A stretch of DNA of 64,000 nucleotides from Benincasa hispida (taxonomy: Eukaryota; Streptophyta; Magnoliopsida; Cucurbitales; Cucurbitaceae). Numbering within the stretch: position 1 is the first letter of the stretch; every line of letters starts with the position of its first letter. A program made the position numbers and the translations under genes. The DNA lies in contig NC_052350.1 of NCBI RefSeq assembly GCF_009727055.1, forward strand, positions 30,914,789-30,978,788, given 5' to 3'. Shown here in pieces: positions 10,649-22,984 of the stretch. The notes below the pieces were generated by a model. It was not told the origin of the DNA. It saw nothing but the letters and a program-made list of their open reading frames with translations, and did no database searches.

Positions 10649-11309
10649 AAAATCGTAATTGACAGCACAAATGTAAAAAAGAAGACAAACAAACAAGATC
10701 TAAATAAAAAGGAAAAATACATAAAGCTAAATTAACATAAGAGTCCAAATTTTCTTTTTCTCAATCTAACCCAATTCTACTTTCTTTGTTTTTTTTACAA
10801 TGCGGGATGGAGTAATCGAACCCTTGATTTCGATGTTGAAAAAACAAACATCATGTTAGTCGAACTATGCTCATTTTGGTACTCCTACTTATCAAGCGGA
10901 ATTCAGTTGTTATAATCCAAAGCTTTTGAATACGACTGAATTGAATAGCTCAACAATAGGTCGTGCCCTTCAAATATCAAAGAAAAAAACGGAAAAAAAA
11001 ATATGTAATAAAATCAATGATGAATGAACTTCTTGTTGCCTTTTTTTTCTATAAGCATCTAGGGGCTAGGGTTTCTTCCAAAATTTGTTTGCAATTGATT
11101 TGTTCCCTTGATTGGCAAGAATTATGTAGATACCAAAATTAAACAAATCTAGGACTTAAGAATTTTTTGCACAAAATCAAAGAATTAAGGAATTCAAACT
11201 CTTTCTAGCTCTATTTATCAAATTAGACACAAAACATAATCAAGATACATCTGCTTTATTATTTTTTTAAGGGAAAAAAACAATAACAAAACAATCAACC
11301 ACTGGGGTG
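10649..11309. other. AT-rich stretch without recognisable gene
   Basis: Low-complexity AT-rich DNA with homopolymer runs. Apart from the tRNA-like block at 10794-10880 I see no coding frame, LTR end or tandem array. It may be original host sequence or an old degraded repeat. Confidence 0.4.
10794..10880 (-). repeat. tRNA-like stretch, probable SINE head
   Basis: On the minus strand the sequence has a region like the tRNA A box (gcatagttcgactaac, about 10857-10872) and, about 35 bp later, a near-match to the B box (GGTTCGATTAC, about 10812-10822, against GGTTCGANNCC). A t-rich stretch follows. This spacing and order suit an RNA polymerase III promoter of a tRNA-derived SINE. It is too degenerate and lacks the paired stems needed for a working tRNA. 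No target duplication was found. Confidence 0.45.
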
Positions 11310-12883
11310 AAGGCTGTCTATCGAATAGACGAAATACTCGATCGTTTAGAAAGTTGAAGCCTATCGTATAGACTTTGCTACTCGATCGTGTAACAACGAG
11401 TAAGCGAGTAACTATCGTATAGTAGACTCGTAACTCAATCGTGTATGCTCTCTATGCTATCGTTTAGTAAAACACTTTTACTTGATAGCCTTTTTTTTGT
11501 GAGATTATTCCAAATGAATCATCAAATAAATTTTGGAAAACAATTTTCCTTTTTATCTCACAGTTCATAAAACTTCTAATAACCTCCCACTCAATTCGGT
11601 TATTAGAGAAAAAGAATAATTAATTATCATATCATTAATATGTTATAAATAAATATAATAACTAACTTATCATATTATATTTATAACCTATAGTTTTAAT
11701 ATTTCATCATATGAAACATATAAACCATAGTTCTTTTTTTATTTTATGGTATTTAATATAAATCATATTTATATTAATTCCTCCAATTAATGTATCTAAT
11801 ACATCATATCAATTATATCACATATAATTAAATTTCCTCTTGTTAATTTTAACACTTCAAATTAATCCAAAATCTTATTCTCAATTTGAACCCATTGAGC
11901 TACCAAGGGGACCTCATAGATCTATAGCTTGAAGCTCCAACAGTACGTGAATAACTGATTAAACTCTTTAATCACAAAATCCACCATCTGTTAAATGTTG
12001 GTCACTCCACTAAAGATCGACAGTTGTACTCTTCGCACTATAGATATTTTTTTTGTTCATATGACCAATCAACAGCGCGATGACCCTTCACAAATAACTC
12101 GTAAGTACAACTGGGCCAATGTTTGCCCTACGTAGTTACATCTAACTCCTTAAGTACCACTGATTCCTCTAATGAACAATAAGTCATAGTCCTACTATGA
12201 CTAAGTCCTCTCAGGTCAGGAAAGGGTGTGGCCACTATGTTCAAGACTCGGAATCAGCTCTTAATTGAACAATTTATCTACTTACCTCTACATCGGGGAA
12301 GGAGTGAATTCCATCTTGTGTAACTGAGTTCCCAATTCCCCAATCAGACGAATCTCTAAAATGGTAGGCTTGTTGAGTTGGCAATCTGGCCACTCTCACC
12401 TATACTAATCAAAGGACCACTCTGATAGGCAGGAGTTCCCAACTCACTCAGGATTAAAATCATGTCACCTATGGTCATTCTAGTGAAATGTAAGTCTCAA
12501 TTATCAATAACGTTATATAAAGAGACTAATCATTCCATGGTCCGGTCTTATACATTCTTTGTATAGTATACCCCCGCTCGCATGTCTCCACATGATTGGT
12601 CAGGATCAATCCATTTGTAGCATCTTACAACATTTGTAACATCTACAAAGCGGGTTGTATCTGTAGTGTCAACAAGATAAGATATCCCTCCTTTATCTAT
12701 CTACTATAGACTATTTAGGTTATTACTTAAGGCATGATCCACTTGTATGCCTCCACATACATGCTTAAGTTACATGAAATAATCACGGATCTTATTTTAT
12801 TGGATTTGAGTAAATTTTTACAAAGTAACATTTATTTTATTAATAACAATATGTTTACAAAGTGTTTACAAACTACGAGACCA
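11310..12883 (-). mobile_element. Ty1-copia LTR fragment (antisense)
   Basis: From about 11880 to 12883 it parallels, block by block, the antisense copia LTRs at 16680-17735 and 49969-51108. Shared blocks include the bending point near atagatctatag, the cactccactaaag run, the gacccttcacaa block, tcacctatggtcattc, the catgtctccacatga block and finally an acaaactacgag end. The expected LTR start (rc of CCAACA) is lost at 12883. The left part holds repeated CGATCG words (11330-11475). The left border is uncertain. Confidence 0.7.
11330..11475. repeat. CGATCG/CTATCG word cluster
   Basis: A cluster of variants of ctcgatcgtttag and ctatcgtatag at irregular spacing. The same vocabulary recurs at 13330-13850 in the leader of the neighbouring sense element. 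Confidence 0.75.
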
Positions 12884-12993
12884 CCGGGAGAATTACGACA
12901 CCAATTATAGACTGTAATTATTTGTGTTCATTCTCAATGGGATATGGAACGATTCGCTTCCGTTCACATGGATGTCTATTTAGATTTCCTTCA
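12884..12993 (+). mobile_element. Ty1-copia LTR tail
   Basis: A short piece ending ttccttca directly before a Met-tRNA primer site, so it is read as the last 110 bp of a 5' LTR. The rest is missing; an antisense LTR abuts at 12883. Confidence 0.5.
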
Positions 12994-12995
12994 AT

Positions 12996-13007
12996 TGGTA
13001 TCAGAGC
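12996..13007 (+). other. Primer binding site, Met-tRNA type (copia)
   Basis: TGGTATCAGAGC followed by caagttg; it starts the internal region of the sense copia relic to 16620. Confidence 0.75.
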
Positions 13008-15520
13008 CAAGTTGTTATGATATTCCAAATTCCATTGTTGTATTGAACTTCTTTTACAGTCATGGTGGGTTTTAAGTTTTCTACAATGTGTTTAAGAGTT
13101 TAATGTGTTTGTTGATGTGTTTATGGATGTTTACGAGATGATTGCCTCTATTTCAAGCTTTCTTTAAGTTTACAAAGTGTTAATTTATAAGGCCCATGCA
13201 TTTTTTGGCATAATTAACAAGCAATAGAGTCTATATTCAAAGTGGTTGAAGTTTTTTAAGTCGTTCGTGATGAAGTTTCGAAGCATGGAGATGTTGTTCT
13301 CATCGAGGAAAAAGACCAAAGGTTGGTTGCATCGTGTAGCCCAGGCAAAACGATCGTTAAGATTTGGCTAAACGATCAAGTAGAAAAGTTCTACCCGATC
13401 ATGTAGTATTTACTAAACGATCGCATAGATGATGCTAAACGATTGAGTAAAGAGTTTACTCTATCGTGTTGTGTTGGCTGCTCAATCGTATAGATGCTTG
13501 GGGTAAACGATCGCATAGAGTTTATAATACTCGTTGCATGGTAGGCGCGTGCACTAAATGATCGTGTAGTCCAGCATGCTTCATTGCATAGTCACTGGCT
13601 ACTCGATCACCCAGTATATAGTACTTGATGCTTTCTCCGTGATCGTTTAGATGATCATGCTTCACCGCAAAATTGTCGTCTACTTGACGTTTAAGGCATG
13701 TGTTACACGATGTGTATTGCACGATCGTGTGATCTTCATGCTTCATCGCATAGTCATAGGCACTAGATCCATACTAAACAATCGTTTATGCTCATACAAT
13801 GTTGCTAAATGATCACAAGGAGCTATTACACGATCAAGGAGACGCGGCTTTGCCCGGATGGTTCAAGACCCGGTTCACCTGTTTGAATTGGTGGACTCAA
13901 TGCTCTTTGTAATAGTTAGCTTTATTCTTTCGGATTTGAGGCTAATTATCCCGATTCATCAACTTTTATCTAATGTACATGAAATGTATGTTTGACTATA
14001 TGCCAAATGTATCACATATAGATTTAAAACCCTCCTTAGGTTATGCATTTTTTCAAGCATCATCTTTATATTATAAGTGTTATAATATAGTAGATTGCAT
14101 GATTGAATTACTTTAAAGCATGCTCATGCATCATATAATATAAGAGTTATATTTATGCATACATTAAGCATATTCATGCATCATCTTTATATTATAAGTG
14201 TTATAGATATTATAAGTGTTATAGTATAAGGGTGTATGAGAGCATGTATGCTAGTTTCATTACTTTCTTATATAAGAGTGATATAAAAGTAGTAATGAAT
14301 GAACAATGCATGGAGCATGACACTTAGGATTATTTATAAGAGTTATGAATGCCTTATGAATGTGTTGCTTCGCATTGTGGTTGGTTTTAGTTGTTTCATT
14401 TTATAAGAGTTATAATGGAAATTAGAACTAAAATCAATAAGAAATAGTTGCATGCGAACTTACGTAAAATCATGTTTTTTTAAAATTTGATTGAGATAGA
14501 CCTAAGTTCATGGTTCTAATGAGATTAGAAGCCTAAGTTTAATCTTTTAAATCGGTTTAATAGGTTTAAATTGATTTCCATAAAAGATTAAATTTGTAAT
14601 AAATCTATCTATAAGGGACCTTTTGTCTAAAGGGGGGTTCTGGCTAGGCTAGGGTATTTAAGCTAACGAAAACGGAATACCCCTACATGGGAACCTACCT
14701 GGAAAGTTGAATAAGATAGATTTTCTACAAGCATGCAACAATTGATAAAAGACTTCGTTAAAGGGTTTAATGAATGTTGATCAAAAGTTATTTAACTTTC
14801 CAAAGTAAGCGTTACTTTTGGGAAAACCTAAATAGTCACTTAGTTAAAATAATTAGCCGTGTTTTTTCTAATTAAACTAAACCCTAGGTTTTAAAATACT
14901 CAGTGGGAGGAAAATATATATATGATATGTCAATTCCACTCACGTTTCAACGTTAATGTTCACACCGTGAGATTCATGCTTGACCTCGTGGTGCCCTAGG
15001 AGCATCCCCCTTCAGATGATGTTTGCATGAGTCAATATCAAGGTGGACAGAGAGAGTATTTATAGTAAGTGGGTGAAGGATGTCTATCAACATGTCATGC
15101 GGTCTCCTTCATTGGTTTGCACCGTGAGACCTTCTTGCACGGCCTCGTGGCACCCTGGGAGCGTCCCCCTTCTGATGGTTTGTGCAATTGGTCAATATCA
15201 AGGGAACTCTAGAAATGGATAGGGTCGCTTTAGTTTTTGCCCTAATCGGATTTTTTCCTTTCGAATTGGCTGCTTGGGGCAGAACTTTAGGATCTAAAAT
15301 GAAGAGTCACATTAACAGGAAATTGCTAAGCAAGTTAATGATTTCTTAACCAAATCAATGATGGCTAGTTGTTATAGGAACAAGAGTTGTTCTGGTGTAA
15401 TGATTGGTTGAGAGTGTCTCAATTCAGAGGAGGGATACATTGACTACCCTTCGGTGGCTTTTATCCAAAACCACTGAAGCATCATTGCAAAACTAGATGT
15501 CACACAGGGTTCATTTAGAT
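13008..15520 (+). other. Long copia leader (no gene)
   Basis: Same plan as 1617-3632: a variable word zone (here CGATCG words, 13330-13850, where the other copies have GACCCG words), then the TTATAAGTGTTATA zone (14040-14430), then the conserved block with CACCGTGAG (about 14950-15200, two copies). No coding frame is supported. It leads into gag remnants at about 15521. Confidence 0.7.
13330..13850 (+). repeat. CGATCG word cluster in copia leader
   Basis: More than ten variants of aaacgatcgcatag, ctcgatc and gatcgtgtag with irregular spacing. There is no clean period, so it looks like an expanded motif family rather than a simple tandem repeat. Confidence 0.8.
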
Positions 15521-16620
15521 TTTGCTAAACCATATTGGATTTGTTTTAAAAGAGTATTTGCTAAAATCTAATGTAGATCAATATGTTTGTTTTTTCAACA
15601 ACATGTCATTGTATGATTTTCTGTTAGTTACCTTTTCTAATTTGACCAATTACATACATTGGAAAGAGTCTCTTAAAATTTATTTCGTGGTAAACAACCT
15701 CGAGTTTGTCATGGTTGAGGTGTGGATGAAGGCTAATTTGATGGCCCGACTTCAAATTTTGGCTAGCATACCTAATGCATTAGCAAAAAGGGTTGAGAAC
15801 ATGGTCATTGCACATTAGATCATGGACTTATTGTAAGAATTGTTTGAATGTCAGTTCTCACTTTTTGAGCAAAAAGGGATGGATGACAATGAAACCAATA
15901 GTGTCAGTTCCCAAGATAATCCCCAGTCCTTCTTGAATGTAAAGAGACTAACTTTTCATTGATGTATTGTTTTATCGAGATCAAATTTCACTTGCGATGT
16001 CATTTTCTTATTCCCAAATGGTCTTCTTCAATTCTTTTAGGTTTATGCTTTACTCCGAGTCAAGATCTGCCCGATTTGGATCTGCACATATAGGACAAAT
16101 GCCCCAATAGCATGTCTTTTTGCTACGACTTCTTTTTTTTTTTTCAATTTAAAAGAGAAAACAATTGTTGCTGATTCAAATAAAATTCATCAACGAGAAT
16201 TATTCTCTGAAATGGAACTTGGAGCTTATATAAGTTCTGATACTGATCCTGCTACTCTCCAGAAGAGAAAGAAGTCTAAAGACAGTAAATGTGATTTAAT
16301 TGTCTTGGAGACATGTATGGAAGAGAATGATATTCTGCCTGGATACCTGATTCAGGTTCTACTAACCACGTAAGTTCTTCTTACTAAGGACTTAGTTCCT
16401 GGAAAAAGTTGGAAGACGGAGAGTTAACTCTTCAAGTCGGTACTGGTGAGGTCGATTCATCTATTGCTGTAGGCAGGCTTAAGTTATTTTTGGACGAGAA
16501 ATGGTATATGTTACTGGATAATGTTTATGTAGTTCCTCATATCAAGAGGAACTTAATCTCAGTTTCTTGTTTGATTGAACAAAATTATTCCATCTCCTTT
16601 TCTGAGAATAAAGTATTTAT
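15521..16620 (+). pseudogene. Ty1-copia gag-pol relic
   Basis: Gag remnant from about 15540 to 15930 (one frame open 15522-15818, including MARLQILASIPNALAKR, typical of the copia gag middle), then a damaged stretch to about 16150. The protease region follows at about 16330-16380 with an intact-looking active site (AWIPDSGSTNHV) reached after a frameshift, and then the pre-integrase block (16409-16620, with GELTLQVGTGEV and LISVSCL). Stops lie between these parts. The frame ends where an antisense LTR takes over at about 16621; integrase, RT and RNase H are absent. Confidence 0.8.
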
Positions 16621-17735
16621 TATATCTCATATAATTACTAATTCCCTTAATTCAAATTTGAACGTTTCAAATTAACTTATCACGCTATTCTAGAGCTAGT
16701 CCATTACTAGCTGGAGGACATCAAGGACCTACAGATCATGGGCTCCAACGATCCGAGATTAATTGGCTAAACTCATTAGACCAAATTAATCTCCATTCGT
16801 TAACTAATGTGTCACTCCACTAAAGCCCATAATTGCACTCCCCTCACTGTAGATAAATTATGTCCACTTGATTTAACCATAATCAGCAAGTCGACCCTTC
16901 ACAGGTTGTTCGTAATAACGGCTGGGTCGAATATCTGTTTTACCCCCGAGATTACGTCTTATTACTCAAGCCCCTACTAATCCTCTAATGAACAACTGGT
17001 TTGTGATCCAAATACTAAACCAAACTCTCTCAGCCCTGTGAGAAGGTGGGCCCCTTGTTTAAGACCTGGATTCAGTACTTGAGAGAACAACCTTTCTCCT
17101 ATCCCTAATTCGGGTAGGCGTGAACTCCGTCTTGCACACTATGTCCTCAGCTATCTATCCGATCTTACCCCTAAAATGGGAGTCTTATTGAGCCGACTTT
17201 GTTGAGCCAACCCTCAACTATGAAAATCTAAGGGCAATCCCGAAGAAATAGAAGTTCATAGTTAGCTCAGGATTAAGATTGAGTTACCTAGGTCATCTAG
17301 GTGAAATAGTCAAGTCTTATATAGTAAATAGCGTTATAAAGTAAGAGTGACTTATTTCTTAGTCCTGATCTTATGCAAACTTATTGCATAGGACATCCCC
17401 ACTCCTCATGTCATAACATGTACAAATTAGGATCACATCGTATGTAGCACTTTACTACTCTTTGTAACAATTACAGAGTATGTCGCATCCAACGGTGTTG
17501 TCAGAATAAGGTACCCAACCTTATTCATGTACCATAGATCATTTTGACTATTTACTCGAACTTGATCCACTCTTATATCTCCACATAAAGTTCAAGTACT
17601 CATACAATAGTCATGGGTCTTAGTTTATTGGATTTAGACTCTCGTACAATTTATGAAATCAATAACAAGTATATTGATTATAGAAAATATTTATCATTGT
17701 ACAAACTTTGAGTTTTTAGAACATAAAACCCAACA
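16621..17735 (-). mobile_element. Ty1-copia 3' LTR, U3 part (antisense)
   Basis: On the minus strand the LTR starts TGTTGGGTTTTATG at 17735, directly after a polypurine tract (17736-17748, rc of atactcccacttg), so this is the 3' LTR of the antisense element running to 21105. It parallels 57198-58260 (inverted). The rest of the LTR beyond about 16621 is missing. Confidence 0.8.
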
Positions 17736-17748
17736 ATACTCCCACTTG

Positions 17749-20700
17749 GACTAAAACTTCAGTGGATCAATATATACAAATATATACAATGTTGAGTTTA
17801 CATGGAGAGAATAAAATGTACAAATACAATAAACTAGGGAATTAAAATACCCACAAATTCTCCCACTTTCCCTAGTGATGCAAAACTCGTAGACCTAGTC
17901 CTACTAGGTGACCCTCGAACACTTTGGTTGATAGGGCTTTCGTAAATGGATCAGTTAAGTTTTCTTAGGAAGCAATCTGGGTGACGATAACGTCTCCTCG
18001 ATGTACAATCTCCCTGATTAGATGGTAATTCCGTTCGATATGTTTTCCCCTTTTATGGCTTCGTGGTTCCTTTGAATTTGTAACTGCTCCACTGTTGTCA
18101 CAATAGAGAGTGATAGGCAGGTGCAGATTAGGAACTACTTCCAGATCTATCAGGAACTTTCTGAGTCATACTGCTTCTTTTGCTGCTTCACTTGCAGCAC
18201 CATACTCAGCTTCCATTGTGGAGTCTTCAATACAACTCTACTTGTTGCTTCTCTACACCACTACTCATCTGTTTAGAGTAAATACTGATCCCGAAGTTGA
18301 TTTCCTCAAAACAATATCGGTCTGAAAGTCAGAATCAGTATATCCAGTAAGGATCAGATCCTTAGCACCATACATGATCATATAATCTCTCGTTCTCTAA
18401 AGATACTTGAGAATACCTGTAACAGCAATCCAATGGTCATGACAAGGATTGGACTAAAATCTGCTGACAACTCCTACGGCATAATATATATCGGGACGAG
18501 TACACAGCATTTAATACATCAAACTCCCAACTGCATATGCATATGGAATTCGATTCATCTTGTCAACTTCTTGAGGTGTCTTAGGACTTTGTTCCTTAGA
18601 TAGTTGAATTCCATGCCTGAAAGGTAAAGATCCTTTCATGGAATTTTGCATTTTATACCTAGACAATATCTTTTCTATACAAGATGCTTAAGATAATGCT
18701 AATGTTCTATTCTTGCGATTTCGAACTATTTGGATCCCAAGAACATATTGTGCTTCTCCCAAATATTTCATTTGGAATTGTGAAGCCAGCCATCTCTTAA
18801 CGTCAGCTAGATATTCTACCTTATTCCCAATGAGTAGAATATTATCAACATACAACACTAGAAAAGCGACAGTTTTGTTGACGATTTTCTTGTATACACA
18901 GGGTTCGTCAACATTTTGTTCAAAGCCATAAGATTTGATTGCAATGTCAAATCTCATATTCCAGGATCTAGAAGCTTGTTTTAATCCGTAAATGGATCGA
19001 TTAAGCTTGCAAACCCTTTTCTCTTGACCCTACTGTATGAACCCTTTTGGTTGAGACATATAGATACTCTCTGCAAGATAGCCATTCAGAAAAGCTGTCT
19101 TGACATCCATATTTCATAATCATAAAACGTGGCTATGGACAAGAGTATTCTAATAGACTTTATCATGTCAACTGGAGAGAAGGTTTCTTCAAAATCTAAC
19201 CCCTCTCTTTGGGTAAACCCATTTTCCATAAGTCTAGCTTTGTAGGTTTGTACCTTACCAGCTTGGTCTCATTTTCTCTTGTAGATTCACTAACAACCGA
19301 TGGGTGTTACCCCTTTTTGTTGATCTACAAGATCCAACACAGAATTGAAATACATAGATTCCATTTCAAGGTCCATGGCTTTAATCCATTGGTCTTTGTC
19401 ACCATCGTTCATTGCTTGATTAAAAGAAAATGGATCCTCTAAACCATCATCTTGCATGATGAGTTGAGTTTCAGTTAAAACACATGTACCAGTTAAGCTA
19501 TTGCACAACCCTCCCACTAAGACGAGGCATTCTCAACTCTTAAGAATGATGTGGAGTCTCAGTTTCATCAACAACTCTTGTTGACGGGCCTGTTCTATCA
19601 AATACTCTTGTTGAAGAACCTATTCTATCAACAACTCTTGTTGATACGTTTATCGTTTCTCTGGACATTTCTTCTATTACTAGCTTACTGCGAGGTTGAT
19701 GATTCTTTATATAATCTTCCTCTAGGAAAATTGCATTTGTCGACACAAATACCTTATCTTCCTGAGGATCATAAAAGAAACCACCTTTTGTTTCTTTTGG
19801 TAGCCTACAAATAGGCACACTTTTGAACGGTGTTCCAACTTTTTAGGATTTTGCACCAACACATGTGCTGGACAAACCCAAACCCTGAAATGACATAAAT
19901 TTCCTTTACGTCCTATCCAGAGCTTGTGAGGCGTTTCAGAAAAAAATTTTAGGGAACTATGTTCAAAATATACACCGCAGTCCCAACTACGTGTCCCCAA
20001 AAATAATTTGGTAACTAAGCGTAACTCATCATGGAACGAACCATGTCAACAAGGTTCTGTTTCTCCTCTCTGCCACACCGTTCTGGTGGGGTGTGCCAGG
20101 GGCTGTGAGTTGAGACTGAATTCCATTTTCTATCAAATACTTCTAGAATTTTGTGTCCATTTACTCACCACCTCGATCCGATCGAAGTGTTTTAATCTTT
20201 TTACCTAATTGGTTCTCAACCTCAGCCTTATACTCTTTGAACTTTTCAAAAGTTTCAGACTTTTGGTGCATTAGGTAAACATGCCCATACCTTGAATTAT
20301 CATCTATAAAACTGATGAAATATTCATACCGTCCTTTCACTATAACATTTACAAGCCCATAAAGGTTTAAGTGAATCAACTCTAGGGGTTCTTTGGCTCT
20401 AAGACCTTTTCCAGAAAAAGATCTTTTTGTCATTTTACCCTCGAGACAGGACCCACAAGGTAGTAATGAACTGTCTTCCAACTTATTTAGATGATCCTTC
20501 TTAACCAATCTCTCAATCCTGTTGAGATTTACATGACCCAGTCTCAAGTGCCAAAGATAGACATTTGGAGAAATTTTCCTCTTCTTATGAGTCCCAATAG
20601 TTTTAAACATCTCTATGTACAAAACAGATTTGACCTCAGTTGGTTTTAACATGTACAAGTTATTTTCTAGCTTTCCAAAGCAAATCTGTTTATTTCCTAT

Positions 20701-21105
20701 ATTGATGAACATTTCACCATTTTTGAAATAAAATTTATAGTTTTGTCTAGCAAACAAGAGACTATTAGATTCCTTTTCATAGAAGGAATATAAAATACAT
20801 TTTTCAAATAAATGTACTTACCTCCTATAAATAACTTCATATCTCCCACTGCTTTTGGCTGAAACAATCTCCCGGTCCCTACCTTAAAGACTGCTTCACC
20901 TTTGGTCAACTATCTCCAGGAAATTATTTCCTAAGAGATAGTACATACATGATTAGCGGCACCTAAATCAATTATCCAGATCTTATCGTTTTCCACTAAA
21001 CATCCTTCGATAACAAGTAAATCATATGTATCTTGTTGTTCGAATTTAGCACTCTCATCTACATAATTCATAATTTCAAATGAGTTATCGGCATACCTTC
21101 TTCCT
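17749..21105 (-). pseudogene. Ty1-copia pol pseudogene (integrase, RT, RNase H)
   Basis: Reading right to left: protease and pre-integrase region (about 20700-21000); integrase zinc-binding motif HLRLGH and CGSC, and core with FIDDNSRYG and LRSDRGGE (20161-20757); integrase C-terminal part (19722-20000); RT from about 19517 (QWIKAMDLEM), with MDVKTAFLNGYL near 19100 and the catalytic box at 18841, where the family's YVDD is YVDN; then RNase H with GYTDSDF, STMEAEYGAASEA and LYCDNSGAV (about 18070-18330). Many stops and frameshifts; the gag end is cut at about 21105 by an Athila LTR. The domain order INT-RT-RH proves copia. The D-to-N change in the RT active site alone would kill polymerase activity. 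Confidence 0.92.
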
Positions 21106-21699
21106 CGCATCCGCTTTAAAATGAAAGAAGACTATAGACAGAGGCGTGAACTTGTAAAGTGATGAAGTAATCGACTGCTTAACCCCTTCTTTGAAAAATG
21201 CACTTGGTATTTATAGAGTTTCCATGGTGAAAGGCGGCTTCTCTCTCCTGATTGTACAGATGGGATAGCTTTAATTCCTGACTGATGCACCAGATAATTG
21301 TCACCAATAAAGCTGAATGTACTTTGTGACCGTTATCGGTTGTCAACTTAATTTGGATCCGACTGCCGTTAGCTTTCTATCCCATTGATCTTAATTATCC
21401 TTTCACCCAGATGTGCCCACCATGTTACGCCGACCAAGTTGCGATGATTCTTCTTGGGCGAATGTTTTCGAGCACGATCAACGCAAAGTCTTGTGGTGAA
21501 GTTACGCTCGACCAATGTATTCCTATGATCGCAATCTTTGCTTTGCGTTAACACATATTCTACACAAAAATATAAAGATCAACTAGTCTAATGCGTTGGA
21601 CGCATGCGACCGTAATATTATAGAATTTATGCTTAATGGCAATTTAAAATATTTCATTAACGCAATTACTATGATAACGTGCATTTCTGCCCGTTATCA
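21106..21699 (-). mobile_element. Athila-like LTR, 5' part (antisense, truncated)
   Basis: Read on the minus strand it starts TGATAACGGGC at 21699 after a polypurine tract (21700-21712) and matches the first 600 bp of the LTRs at 28487 and 60372, including the TATA box (rc at 21207-21214). It stops at about 21105 inside a copia pol pseudogene, so roughly 1 kb of LTR is lost. Confidence 0.85.
21207..21214 (-). promoter_or_regulatory. TATA box of Athila LTR
   Basis: TATAAATA on the minus strand, in ctataaataccaagtgc, the same context as at 28974 and 60869. Confidence 0.5.
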
Positions 21700-22984
21700 C
21701 ACCCCCAAATTTAAACAATGCTTGTCCTCAAGCATAAGCTAAAGATTCCTTTAGCAAGTTACCGAAAGTTCTTTCCTTCGATTTCTCAAGGATACTTCGT
21801 TCAAATCCTATATGCCATAATTGCCTTAAGGCTTATTCAAGTCTCTTCCTAAAATATTTCTAAGACTTAGGGATTGCAAGCTTAACTTTCAAAAGGACTT
21901 TACTAAATTCCAGAACATCGCATTATTTATTTCAAAAAGAAAATTTTCCACGGGTGTCAAATGATTTATCCTTGCACAAAAATTTTCTTCATTGCTAATT
22001 TTTTTCTGACCTTACGCTGATCCGAGTGTCTTGCCTTCGTTTTGCTTGCCCTACATGTGTCATGCGGACATCCAACTACGAGCAATGCACTCTTTCTCAG
22101 ACTAAACTCATACCGATTTGGTAGTGGATTACGGTCATTGATTTATGCGTTGATCCTGGTCATTACTTTCGTTTGGCTTGCCCCCATGTGTGTCATGCGA
22201 CATCCAAATACGGTAAGTTCCATTCACAACTTAACTCTTCTCAACATGGGTTTCCCATTGCGTTGACATCAAAATATATATATATATATATATTATATTT
22301 ATATATCAAGGTCAAAAATAAATACGTCACCCCAATTTATTAAATACGGCAATGTCCTTATTGCCAAAAAAGAAATTAAAATAAGTCATGCGATTGTATA
22401 GAATTCGTTGTAAAGGAGTTTGAAAAAAACTAGCAAACCCTAACTTCTAGAATTATTCACGAGGTGACTATCTTAAGATTTAAGTTGACTCTAGTATATA
22501 CGAAAGAGATAGAAGCATATTTTTCATCATTAAAATCATACTTGCATAGAAACAACGTGCGGTACTGCTAAATTACTACTGTGAATTGATTGTGGTAATC
22601 AAGGAGGATGCGGTGATAAAACTTTGAAAAGTAATATACAATGTGATGGCGCAAAATTTGAAATAAGGATAAGGAAGAGTACACCCCCAAATTTAGTTGT
22701 TGCGCCCACATTGTGCATTGATGCATCCATCCTTGCGGCGATCTTTGATCCTGTGGATTGCGGTGATGGAATGAGATCATTGCTTCTTCGCAATCTTATG
22801 CCTTAATCGTGTAAACAGACAAAGAGAGGTCAAACGATTTTAAAAATAAAAACAACAAGTTTTTTTTTTTAGAGAAATATAAGAAATACTGATAATAGTA
22901 AAATGACGAAGAGTTAAATGTTCAAGAGTTGAGTAAGGGATAGTCCGGGATTTTTTAACTATTTCGGAAGACTATTTCTGGCTA
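21700..22984 (-). mobile_element. Athila-like 3' region (antisense)
   Basis: Begins on the minus strand side with the polypurine tract (AAATTTGGGGGTG) and a gcttgaggacaagcattg block that also stands at 28440-28486. It is the inverted counterpart of 27086-28486 (for example the gagtttagtctgagaaagagtgcattgc region). Athila elements can carry an env-like frame here; none is visible beyond the short frame at 22599-22793. An AT microsatellite lies at about 22272-22300. Confidence 0.75.
22599..22793 (-). other. Short open frame shared by both Athila 3' regions (64 codons)
   Basis: It begins MRRSNDLIPSPQ and ends ISNFAPSHCIL..VLSPHPP. The inverted copy at 27393-27584 keeps a frame of nearly the same length, start and end. 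It has no resemblance I recognise. Shared ancestry of the DNA is enough to explain it, so coding is not established. Confidence 0.25.

Noticed and set aside
19209..19818. Plus-strand frames between 18110 and 20208
   Set aside because: Shadows of the antisense copia RT and integrase pseudogene.
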